A program made the position numbers and the translations under genes. DNA of 64,000 nt. It comes from Nemertoderma westbladi (taxonomy: Eukaryota > Xenacoelomorpha > Nemertodermatida > Nemertodermatidae). The stretch is taken from the NCBI GenBank assembly GCA_032718475.1, contig JAUCBJ010003036.1:1-64000 (forward strand), written 5' to 3'. Under the pieces are notes generated by a model, which saw only the letters and a list, made by a program, of their open reading frames with translations, was not told the DNA's origin and ran no database searches. The first letter of the stretch is position 1. The number at the start of each line of letters is the position of its first letter. This document shows positions 32,061-41,900 of the stretch, in pieces.

Positions 32061-33535
32061 AATCTCTAATGCTACCCCTGTGCTATCATACTATCTACCT
32101 ACTGCTTACTAACTCTAACTATCTAACTAACTCTGCTAACTACTAACTCTTACTACTTCTAGCTCTAACTGAGAGCCTCTAACTTTCTACTGACTCTAAC
32201 TCTCTACTAAGTCTAACTAACTCCTACTAACTTTCTACTTCTACTAACTCTACTTGACTCCTCTGAGTCTACCAACTCTGCTAACTAGCTCTACTAACTC
32301 TACTCCACTAGCTCTGCTAACTCTACTCCACTAGCTCTGCTAACTCTACTAACTAGCTCTACTAACTCTACTCCACTCTTCTAACTACGTGGCGCTTGCG
32401 GTGCCCACAACCATTCTACTATCTGGCACCCTATGTGCCCTTCTACTACTCAACTACCTCTCTAACTTACTACCTGGCACCCTATGTGCCCGTCTCTACT
32501 CTTCTACTCTCTGGCACCCTATGTGCCCGTCTCTACTCCTCTACATCCCCTTTACGTCTCATCGCCTACACGTGACGCTCTGAGTGCCGGCAGAGCGGGT
32601 ACGTTAATTATGTGAACTACTACTGACTCTACTAACTCTCTTCTAACTCTACTAACTCCTTTTGTGCCCGGCACCTCTTGTGCCCGGCACCTTCTAACTC
32701 TACTAACTCTCTTCTAACTCTACTAACTCTTTTTGTGCCCGGCACCTCTTGTGCCCGGCACCTTCTAACTCTACTAACTCAACTAACTCTACTACTAACT
32801 CAACTAACTCTACTACTAACTCTTTTTGTGCCCGGCACCTCTTGTGCCCGGCACCCACCCTAATTAACATACCCTGCTCTTACATCAAACACGTCATCAC
32901 GCCCGTGCCCCACTAAGTTCAGCGCATTCCCTACTAACTCTAACTACGTGGCGCTTACGGTGCCCACAACCCTCTACTGCTACTACTAACACCCCTAACT
33001 AGCGGTACTACGTACCCTCTTACTACTCTTACTCTCTAACGGTACTGCGTACCCCTTAACTCCTATTCTCTAACGGTACTGCGTACCCTCTTACTACTCT
33101 TACTCTCTAACGGTACTGCGTACCCCTTAACTCCTATTCTCTAACGGTACTGCGTACCCTCTAACTCTTACTCTAACTAGCGGTACTTACGTACCCTCTA
33201 ACTCTAACTACCTAGCGGTACTTACGTACCCTCTAACTCTACTAGCTAGCGGTACAACGTACCCTCTTACTACTCTAGCTCTCTCTACTAGCTAGCGGTA
33301 CTACGTACCCTCTTACTCTTACTCTAACACTAACTGTCAGTGCTAACTGACTAACTAACTAACTCTGACTCTAGGTACTACGTACCTCCTAACTAACTCC
33401 TCTACTAACGGTACTACACGTACCCTCCTACTAACTCTTCTACTAACGGTACTACGTACCACCCTTTAACTAACTAACTAACTAACTCTTACTACCTAAC
33501 TTCTACCTACTCTATTATTTAATTATTTTCTTATT
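32060..33535. repeat. Low-complexity CTAACT region with many small hairpins
   Basis: Built from ACTCTACTAACT-like words. Embedded are about twenty short inverted repeats: GGCAC-n5-GTGCC (e.g. 32425-32439, 32476-32490, 32513-32527, 32670-32684) in the left half and GGTAC-n3/4-GTACC (e.g. 33004-33016) in the right half. It lies in the 3' untranslated part of element E; BEL-1 lacks it. The short ORFs here are by-products. Confidence 0.85.
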
Positions 33536-33539
33536 TTAA

Positions 33540-33888
33540 TTAAATAATCATTTTATATTTTGCGCGTGGGAAGGGCGTCTCGCCCTCATTCCCACCCCCC
33601 TCAGTCCAAAACTTTGGACGACTAAAAACTCTCACGTGCCCCTTCTTCCGGTAGGCACTCTCCTGCTGCCCTCCTATACGTCCTCTAACTCTTCGCCACA
33701 CTCTCTTCGGTGCTACCTTTGCTGGCCTCCCCCTTCGTATGTGCGCTGGCATTAAAGCCCTCGACGACCCCCGCTCGTCCCTCGGTATACGCGGTGTCTG
33801 CCCGTGCAATGCCCCCTCGCACTGTGTCCGTCCTGCGTGTGTATGCAACACGCCTCCTTCTACTTTCCCGACTCCCTTTTTTTTTCAA
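33540..33888 (-). pseudogene. BEL/Pao integrase C-terminal tail, element E
   Basis: CEGALHGQTPRIPRDERGSS and RALMPAHIRRGRPAKV align with the BEL-1 tail at 13819-14133, and the flanking DNA (GGAAGGGCGT..., TCATTCCCACCCCCCTCAG) matches too. This shows that the right end of element E is BEL-derived although its RT and integrase core are gypsy-type. The fragment is short, and frames overlap. Confidence 0.65.
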
Positions 33889-34240
33889 TTTTCAATTTAT
33901 TTTTCCTTTCAACAATTTCCTATTTCAGTACAATCAATACAAACATTGGATGAAGGTGATGGTGATGACGAAGTAGCAGACAATAGCGAAGCTAGTATAG
34001 CCTGCTACTCCGACTGGAAATTGATGGGTTGGAGGTGGGGTGGGGGGGGGGGGGTGGGTGGGCGTGTCTGCTCCTCTAGAATTTGTCTGGTTTTTGAGCT
34101 TTATTGTATGAGATATAATTGATGGTCAGCCGAATAGTGTAGCAGTAGCATTCTGGGATAGAAGACTTTGAGAGGCAATAAATGGCAGCGACTATAATAA
34201 AAGATACGTGGTGAGATATAAAAAGTGGGCATGGGCCTAA
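33889..34240. other. Junction between BEL tail and LINE F 3' end
   Basis: T-rich, then an acidic short ORF (GDGDDEVADNSEAS, about 33955-34000, plus strand) of unknown origin. A G-rich run follows at 34030-34063, then probable 3' UTR of LINE F. The LINE boundary and any target duplication could not be fixed. Confidence 0.4.
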
Positions 34241-37200
34241 CTACAGGGACATTAACAGGTGGTATTTATACGCTGACGAAAATGCTTTTTTTGATTTTGA
34301 GTGTTTTAATTGAGATGGTAGTGCGTTCCAAATTGAAGGGCCTTGATAATTCATGGAAGCTTTGGAGGAAGTTAGGCGGACCTTCGGAATAGAGAAACCA
34401 TCCGTAGTAGCAAGGCGAGTTGGATATCTGTGTACAGAGGAAATTTTGGTGAATAATGAGCCTAGAGTAGAATCAGGTTTAAATAAGTTAGCGTTTACAT
34501 CGTACATGAGGGATCCTACTTGGTGCTTATAGAGGAGGTCAATAGGTAGGATGCCGAGAGACTTATAGATAGGTTTAGAAGAAGCTCGGTAGTGCGAGAA
34601 AGTAATACAGCGGAGGAGTTTGTTTATTTTTATACGTAGGGGTTGTAGGGTATAAGAATGGGTTTTGCCCCAGAGTAGAATGCCATACAATAAATAGGGG
34701 TGTACAAGTGAAAAATATAGTTGGCGAAGTATACGAAGGGGAAATATGTGACGCAGTTTGTAGAATATTCCGGAGGTTCTAGAGATTTTAGACGTAATAT
34801 GTTTAATGTGAGATTTCCAGTTTAAGTTGTCATCTACTAGAACCCCTAGAAATTTAGAATGTGGTTTCCGAGTAATGGGGGAATGGTTAATTAGTATTGG
34901 GTCGGAGTGAGTATTAGGGTAATTAGAGTATATAGCATATTCAGTCTTAGATAGATTGAGAGATAGACGGTTGTCTGATAGCCAGTCCGCAATCTTAGAT
35001 AATTCAGAGTTAGTTATGGAGATTAAAGAGTCCAGATTAGGTTTAGCTATATGAAGAGTTGTGTCGTCAGCAAATAATGTTGAGATTAGTGAGGTAGCAT
35101 TGGGAAGGTCGTTGATATACAATAGGAATAGGATTGGCGAGATAGTGGCGCCTTGTGGGACACCACATGTAATAGGTAAACTAGAAGAATGGTGGTTACC
35201 GATAGAAACAAATTGGGTTCTAGAATCTAGGAAGCTTGAGAGTAGTTGCTGTGGTATTCCCCGGATACCATAGGAGTTTAGCTTAGAGGTTAGGATAGAG
35301 TGATCAATAGTGTCGAAAGCCTTTTTTAGATCTATATAGATAGCACTGGTGAATAGTTTTTGGTCTAAGTATTTGTGAATATTCTCTACAACGGATAGCA
35401 GAGCATGGGATGTTGTAGATTTAGGGCGAAAGCCGAATTGAGAATTAGACAATATGGAATATTTTTTTAGGTACGAGAGTAGTTGGTTATTAATTATGGA
35501 TTCGTACAGTTTGCTTATTACGGGTAGAAGAGAAATAGGTCGGTAGTTATTAGTGTCCGATGGGTCGGCACTCTTGAATACGGGAATGACTTTGGCCGAT
35601 TTAAGAGCCTTAGGGAAGAAGCCTTGAGTTATCGATAGGTTAATTAGGTGAGATAGATGAATAGATAGTAATTTAGCAGACAACTGTAATAGTTTAATGG
35701 GGAAACAATCATGAGATGCAGATTTGGGGTCTAATTGGAGGATTAGATATTCGACTTCGACAGGGGATGTCTCTACCAGTGAAAATGAGTTAGAGCGAGT
35801 GTGGTTAATGAAGCGTAGTGGGGAGCGGTTGGATTTAGGAATATCGTTGGCTAGTTTAGGTCCTATGGTAGTAAAGTGTAGGTTGAAAGCTTCAGCAATT
35901 TGCTTTGGGTCGGTGATGGTTTTGGCAGAATTATCAGTACGGATAGTTAGTTTTTTTGGAGTATTTAAATGTTTTGTTTTATTTAATGCAGAGTTTATAA
36001 TTATCCATGTTTTGCGTATGTTACCTGAGTTAGTTTCGAATTCACTAGAGTAATAGGCCTTCTCGGCAGCCCTTAGAGTAGAAGTTAATTTATTCCTATA
36101 GGTTTTGTAAGCAAGAGTATTAGCAGGGGTAGGATTCCTAATGTAAATTCTGTATAATTTGTTTTTATTAATGGAACTTTTAATAAGATTATCAGTCATC
36201 CAGGGTTTAGATAATTTTTTACGGGGTGGAATAGATTTCTTAGGTAAATGTTTGTCGCAGATAGAATTAAAATCGGAGTAGAAAGAGTCTAGTTTGTCCT
36301 TGTCGGCTATAGTTGGAGTTAGATAAGACCAAGATTTACTACTGGCTACGTCTCTCAGAAATTGATCCTTGTTAAAACGCGAGTAATCGAATATTGTGTG
36401 TGGAGCTGCTGGATGAAAGTAACAGGAGTACTTCTGGAGGATAACGAATGTAGCATAGTGATCAGAAGTGCCTATTTGTGAGTTAAAAGTACCGGCTGTA
36501 GTAGTATAATTAGTAATGTTTGTAAGTATATGATCTATAAGAGTTTCAGAGTGTATTGTCTGATCGGGTAGTTCATTATGAAAAACACGTGTAGGTTGGT
36601 TGATAAGTTGTATAAAACCGTAGGAATTAATGAGGTCAGTATAGGATTTGGAAGTAGTGGTTGATTTTAGAAGGTTAATATTAATATCTCCTGTGATAAT
36701 TACATCATAGTTGTTTTTAGTAAGTTCAGTTAGAGCTAGATCGAGTAATTCAAGAAAATCAGTAGGGAGTACAGAATGTCTACGGTAAATAGTGCCTAGA
36801 ATTAAGGGCTTGGCATTTTGTGGTCTTTTGATTTGCACCCATGAATTTTCAAGACCATTCATTTTTAAATCAGGACGTGGGGACACATCCAGGGATTCCT
36901 TGACATAGATAGCAGTACCACCACGATTTAATTTGTCGCCTGTTTTCCGGATGTCAAGATAAGGGGTGTGAAAACCGGGAAAAGTGATTTCATTTAAATT
37001 TGAGTTACTGTCTAAAAAAGTTTCTGAAAATGTGATGACATCGAATTTGGTAGTTAATGTTAAGAGAAAAGTTTCAATATCAGATTTATTTTTGGGTAAG
37101 CTGCGGGCATTAAGGTGGAATATTTTTAGGCCTGTATTATCTAAATTTTTAAAGTCGTTGTTAAAAGTATCTTCTGTAAAATAACCGTTATTTATATTAA

Positions 37201-37522
37201 GTGAGACTGTATTATTTTCGGGGTCAAGCTGGCTAAATGTTTGGTTTATAATGTTTGAGTCTGTGTCATCATTTATTTCAGGAGAAAAATAGTGAAAAAT
37301 GTCGCTGTCATTATTGTCTACAACGGAAAACGGAAATATATCGAAATTACAGAATATACAGTAGACATAGGACATTGGGGTGGCTTCTATCTCAGAGCTG
37401 GATTGGTAAGATCCACATTGTGCATGATATGAATGGCCGCAAATATTACATTTAAAGTAGTAGTCCGAGGAGATAAATTGAGAGAAGCAGAGCGCGCATG
37501 AAGGGGTAGAAGGTTCATGCAT
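34241..37522 (-). CDS. LINE F ORF2: zinc finger, endonuclease, reverse transcriptase
   Basis: An uninterrupted 1093-aa ORF. N-terminus: a PHD-like cysteine/histidine cluster (CALCF...CNICGHSYHAQC, CIFC; residues 10-58). Then the AP-type endonuclease: LKIFHLNARSLPKNK (about 132), TFSETFLD, RGGTAIYV, ITGDININLL, ending TSDHYATF near 351. RT: SAKVIPVFKSADPSDTNNYR, LSNSQFGFRP, IYIDLKKAFDTIDHSIL, CGVPQGATISPILFLLYIND, and the catalytic FADD at about 817. The thumb and a C-terminal SIWNALPSQLK end follow. All expected domains are present and full length, as in CR1/L2-like LINEs. It nicks DNA and reverse-transcribes its own RNA at the target. It looks potentially functional. The Met start is the first in frame and encodes a plausible N-terminus. 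Confidence 0.92.
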   Translation of the reverse strand: MHEPSTPSCALCFSQFISSDYYFKCNICGHSYHAQCGSYQSSSEIEATPMSYVYCIFCNFDIFPFSVVDNNDSDIFHYFSPEINDDTDSNIINQTFSQLDPENNTVSLNINNGYFTEDTFNNDFKNLDNTGLKIFHLNARSLPKNKSDIETFLLTLTTKFDVITFSETFLDSNSNLNEITFPGFHTPYLDIRKTGDKLNRGGTAIYVKESLDVSPRPDLKMNGLENSWVQIKRPQNAKPLILGTIYRRHSVLPTDFLELLDLALTELTKNNYDVIITGDININLLKSTTTSKSYTDLINSYGFIQLINQPTRVFHNELPDQTIHSETLIDHILTNITNYTTTAGTFNSQIGTSDHYATFVILQKYSCYFHPAAPHTIFDYSRFNKDQFLRDVASSKSWSYLTPTIADKDKLDSFYSDFNSICDKHLPKKSIPPRKKLSKPWMTDNLIKSSINKNKLYRIYIRNPTPANTLAYKTYRNKLTSTLRAAEKAYYSSEFETNSGNIRKTWIIINSALNKTKHLNTPKKLTIRTDNSAKTITDPKQIAEAFNLHFTTIGPKLANDIPKSNRSPLRFINHTRSNSFSLVETSPVEVEYLILQLDPKSASHDCFPIKLLQLSAKLLSIHLSHLINLSITQGFFPKALKSAKVIPVFKSADPSDTNNYRPISLLPVISKLYESIINNQLLSYLKKYSILSNSQFGFRPKSTTSHALLSVVENIHKYLDQKLFTSAIYIDLKKAFDTIDHSILTSKLNSYGIRGIPQQLLSSFLDSRTQFVSIGNHHSSSLPITCGVPQGATISPILFLLYINDLPNATSLISTLFADDTTLHIAKPNLDSLISITNSELSKIADWLSDNRLSLNLSKTEYAIYSNYPNTHSDPILINHSPITRKPHSKFLGVLVDDNLNWKSHIKHITSKISRTSGIFYKLRHIFPLRILRQLYFSLVHPYLLYGILLWGKTHSYTLQPLRIKINKLLRCITFSHYRASSKPIYKSLGILPIDLLYKHQVGSLMYDVNANLFKPDSTLGSLFTKISSVHRYPTRLATTDGFSIPKVRLTSSKASMNYQGPSIWNALPSQLKHSKSKKAFSSAYKYHLLMSL

Positions 37523-38100
37523 GGGGCGTTTAGTAAAGCGGGTGAGATGACATGAAATGATAAGCGAATGATGTTAGTAGTAATATTAACCACTATAAAT
37601 CATGACGTATACACCTGACTGACATGACATAATATATCAATTAATTATAAGAAATATTTTAGAACTAACAGTAATATATATATATATATATGTGAATGGG
37701 ATAATCAAAAACGGTATTAATTTAAATTTGACTTTATCCGTAATAAAGGTTTTCATCAGAAAGAAAATAAAATAAAGTAAAGATTGGTCCGTTCAAAACT
37801 TAGAGATAGGGCTAGTGTTTTTCATTTGTGGCGATTATTATCTTTCTGTTAAATAGTCCAAATGGATCTATGGTTGAAACATATATAAGTTCAATTATTA
37901 TCCCTTCAAAAAAAAATTTTAACCTACGATACCGGTACGCTTACATAGAATAACAACAAATTAAAGGCTAACAGAGCCAATAGTACAGTAATAGCCCACG
38001 ACCAATACTGCAATAGGTGAAATGAAGCTGCAACAGTACAGTGGGTAGTACATGACATCGCTCAATACTGCATTCAGTGTCGAGTTAGGCTCGATTCGAA
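37523..38100 (-). other. Spacer between LINE F ORF1 and ORF2
   Basis: 578 bp without a convincing ORF, containing a (TA)n run near 37676-37690. Many LINEs have overlapping or closely spaced ORFs, so this gap is long. Confidence 0.5.
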
Positions 38101-38808
38101 TTATCCAGAAGAGTTTGGGATTGGTGGGCTACGACGATCAATGGTTTTCCTAGTTGGTAGGGTAGTCAACGACTCAAGGTCGGATTGGTTCGCAATGCGC
38201 AGTGGTAAATCATTTTCTTTAATGCGAATCATAACAACTCCATTGAATGAATATACCGCTCGTATTTCGTGTTTACGTTGTAGCTCACGCGCTTTGTTGT
38301 ACAGCTCAGCCCGGGATGGAATTAGATGTTCCGTTACGTATAACGGATTTGGCAACGATTTTTTACTCCGGATAGCTTGTAGTCGAGAAGCGTGGCCTAG
38401 AAGGCGTATTATAATAGGGCGACATTTAACTTTACCGTCTCCAGCAGCCCTTTCCTTGATTTTCTTGCCTAGCCTGTGGAACACATCGATCATAGAAGGA
38501 GGAATTCCGAGTTTATTTGTAATATCAAAGACAGCGGAACGTTCTTCATCTGGGTTGGTGTTTTCTGGTACAGCATGAATTAAGATATCGTGACGGCGAG
38601 AGTACTGGGCCAACTCTTCGTTTTCTGCTTTTAGCTGCTTGTTTTCTTTGACTAGATGATCAATGTTTTTTATCATGCCGGGGATAATCTTTAGAGTATC
38701 TTTTATTGCCGCGACGTCGTCTTTGATACCACTGAGGGATTTCAATTCGCTTTTAAGGATTTCGAGAGAATCCAGAATATCGTCACCTACGTCTTGCCAT
38801 CGAGTCAT
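38101..38808 (-). CDS. LINE F ORF1: coiled-coil nucleic-acid-binding protein
   Basis: 235 aa. Residues 8-75 form a heptad-rich coiled coil (ILDSLEILKSELKSL, IDHLVKENKQLKAENEEL). A folded domain follows, starting RRHDILIHAVPENTN and including IDVFHRLGKK, CRPIIIRLLGHASRLQAI and LPNPLYVTEHLIPSRAELY. This is the RRM/C-terminal arrangement known in ORF1 proteins of L1- and CR1/jockey-type LINEs. It would coat element RNA. It lies upstream of ORF2 on the same strand, so I assign it to LINE F, although the 578 bp spacer leaves some doubt. Confidence 0.8.
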   Translation of the reverse strand: MTRWQDVGDDILDSLEILKSELKSLSGIKDDVAAIKDTLKIIPGMIKNIDHLVKENKQLKAENEELAQYSRRHDILIHAVPENTNPDEERSAVFDITNKLGIPPSMIDVFHRLGKKIKERAAGDGKVKCRPIIIRLLGHASRLQAIRSKKSLPNPLYVTEHLIPSRAELYNKARELQRKHEIRAVYSFNGVVMIRIKENDLPLRIANQSDLESLTTLPTRKTIDRRSPPIPNSSG

Positions 38809-38989
38809 TTTGTGAACAGTTGGTGCGGAGGGTCGGTGCTGGCCAACGAGTTTAGCGTCTTACCGGTATCGCGGTAGTTACAGAGTTAGGCCTAATTATT
38901 TTGGAGATCAGCCAGTCTGTCAGTCAGTTGCCTACATCAAGTGAAGTACCGGTACCTGTACATCACCACTCAATCCAAATCATCAATAA
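38809..38989 (-). other. 5' UTR of LINE F and junction with element E pol
   Basis: No ORF. The element E pol frame stops at 38990 near here, so the LINE 5' end is probably close to 38990. Confidence 0.4.
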
Positions 38990-41900
38990 TCAATTATTTT
39001 TATCAAAATCACATTTCTGTTTAATCTTGTTATTCTTCCTTCGTTTCTCAACAGTTATCCATTGGTCAGAAGAAATTGGAGTAAAAGATTCTGCTATTGC
39101 AGGTAAACAGGTGTTTATTCGACGACCAAACATTAAAGTAGCTGGAGCTACACCGGTTGAAGAATGTTGAGATGCAGCTAATTCCATAAACCCTTGAGCG
39201 AATTCATCTGAATGAAAGTCGCCATCAACTCGTTCTAATAATAACTTGACCTTTTTCACTGCGGCTTCTGCAGATCCATTGCTTTGGGGAAATTTTGGCG
39301 AACTAGGGCACCAATGGATTGACCAAGTTTTGAACCAAATCATCATTTCTTCTGATGAAAAACAAGTTTGACCATCAGATCTGATTACTTGAGGTACTCC
39401 ATACTCCATGAATAATGCGCGAAGTAGTTTTTTTATATATGATGATGATGTTGACTCATCGCAAAGGCGAATCCACAAGAATCCTGTTAACTCATCAACA
39501 ATTATGAGAAATTCCTGGCCCCCATACTTTGCAAAGTCCGTGCACAATACCTCCATTGGCCTTGTTGCACAAGGATAGGGAGTGAGTGGTTCAGCCGGAA
39601 GTGCTGGTCTAGATCTCTGACATGCATGACACTCATTCACCACTCGTTCAACGTCATCTCCAAGTCCAGGCCAATAGAAAAGTTCTCGTGCTCTAGCTTT
39701 CATCTTCTCTATTCCTGTGTGTGACTTGTGTAATTTACTCAATAATTCTGGTATTAATAATTGAGGAGGTATAAGCCGCTGGTTTCTGAGGATAACTCCA
39801 TCATTTCCAACTGTTAACTCATGTTTTATCTTTTTAAATTTTCTTGAATAATTGTTTTTTGAGAAATCGCCGGTATTTAATGCTACTATCAGTGATTGGT
39901 AATCCTGGTCTTCCATAGCCTTTGATCGTACCTGATCTAATCCTCTGTTGGGTATGAACTCTTTAACTGCTTCAGTCACGGCTGCTGCACAAATGGTTGC
40001 AAACTGATCAATATCAGTATTATCATCTTCATCTGGAGGTGAACAAGGGTATCGAGATAATGCGTCTGCCACATTATTTTCTTCTCCTTTTTTCCACTCA
40101 ACTGTAAAATTAAATCCAGTGAGTTTTGTTCGCCAATTTAGTATTCTTTTATTTTCTATCTCTGCAAGACTTTGTATATTGAAGATTGTCGTCAGTGCTC
40201 GGTGATCGGTTTGGATTGTGAAATGTGGACATCCCTCAACGTATATTTTAGTTTTGTTAATGGCCCAGTAGATTGCCAATGTTTCAAGTTCTACTGCTGC
40301 ATAATTTTCTTCTGCCGATCGTAACATGCGGCTGCCACATTGAAGTAGTGTCCGTGGTTCATTCAACTCCCCCTCCTGGAAGAGAGCAAATCCAAGTCCA
40401 CAAGTACTTGCATCTGTTTCTAAGATGAGATGTTTACCTCGTTCAAACATTCCGAGAATAGGTGGTGACAATAAAATATCCTTTGTTTTTTCCATTGCCT
40501 CAGTGTGTTCTTGTAACCAATGAAATGTGTTACGAGTTTGTAATATATTTCGGAATGGGGTCATTGTTTGTGCTAAATTTGGAATAAATGATGCCATCTG
40601 GTTGGCTAAACCAACAAATGAGCGTAAGTCTGTTCTTGTCTTTGGAATAGGAAATGACCTAATAGCTTCCACTTTACGTGAATCAGCTGTAATATGTCCA
40701 GCTGATATATGATAGCCAACAAAGTCAATTTGTTCTGTCGCCAATACACTCTTTGTAGAACTAATTGTGAACCCATGTTTCACACAACGTTCTAGAACTT
40801 CTGCCACATTTAGAACAAGTTCAGGTAATGTCTCCTTTCCAATAGCAATATCATCCATGACTTTCGATAAGTCATCAATGCCATTGAGTGCCACATCCCC
40901 ACGGAATGAAAAGGCATCTCCAGTGCTGGAAAAACCCATGGGACTACGTAAAAAGCGAAATTTACCTTTATTTGTTAGAAAAACGGTCATCCAGGAACTT
41001 TCATTATCGAGCTCCATTTGCCAATATCCTTTTACGAGATCTATTTTAGCAAAGAATCGGTGGTTCCGTTGAAACACATTCACAGCCTCCGCAGGTGTGG
41101 GTACTCTATGGATAGTGCGATCTATCTGATCATTGAGTTTCTTCAGGTCAACACAAATACGGACATCTCCTGATGGTTTGCCAACAACCACCAGTGGGTG
41201 ACACCATGGTGTTGGTGTATCCCCAACAGGTGTGATGATTCCGCGATTCAACATATAATTTAAGGCTTCATCAACCTTTTCCTTCAAATGAATTGGGATT
41301 GGTCGTGCTGCTGTAATGGCACTTGGAGTAGCATCTTCCTTGAGAAAAAAATGCATTGGTTCTCCAACTATGGGGAACTCCTTATGTTTGCTCATGGGCT
41401 TCTCTGCCCCTGGTCTAGTCCTTTCACATCCTCTCCCTTTCCAACACTCTCCGGATCTGTGTCCTTTTACCACACATCGATGACATAGTCCGTTTGCATC
41501 TGTGTAGGCTACACGATCTCGTTTGGGCAACGCTTGCCAGTACTTGCAACTCCTGGTCTTATGGGTTCCGTCCCGATGTAATTGACATTGGAATCCTGGA
41601 TTATAGCGTTTCCTGTATAGTCCTTCACGTATCGCGCTTAGGTTTATATGTACCGATTTAATGTTTTGGTTGTCTAGACTCGGCCTACTGGGTATATTGG
41701 GATTGTGTTTATTTTTGGTGTTATTTTCTTTCTGTCCCTGCCACGGTGTGGTCCTACTACCAGCTAACTGTGGACTGGTAGTCCCCTGTACGGCCGCGTG
41801 TGGTGGTGACTGTCCGCACGACCTGCTCTCGTCCAGGGAGTTCGATGTTCTTGCTCCTATCGGGGTATATTGTCGATATTGTGATGGGGGAATGTCACCC

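Noticed and set aside
32389-32863. Leu/Thr-rich ORFs in the CTAACT region
   Set aside because: Low-complexity by-products of the repeat.
33739-34122. Acidic plus-strand ORF (GDGDDEVADNSEAS) as a host exon
   Set aside because: Its first half is the antisense of the BEL tail, and no family or splice structure could be supported.
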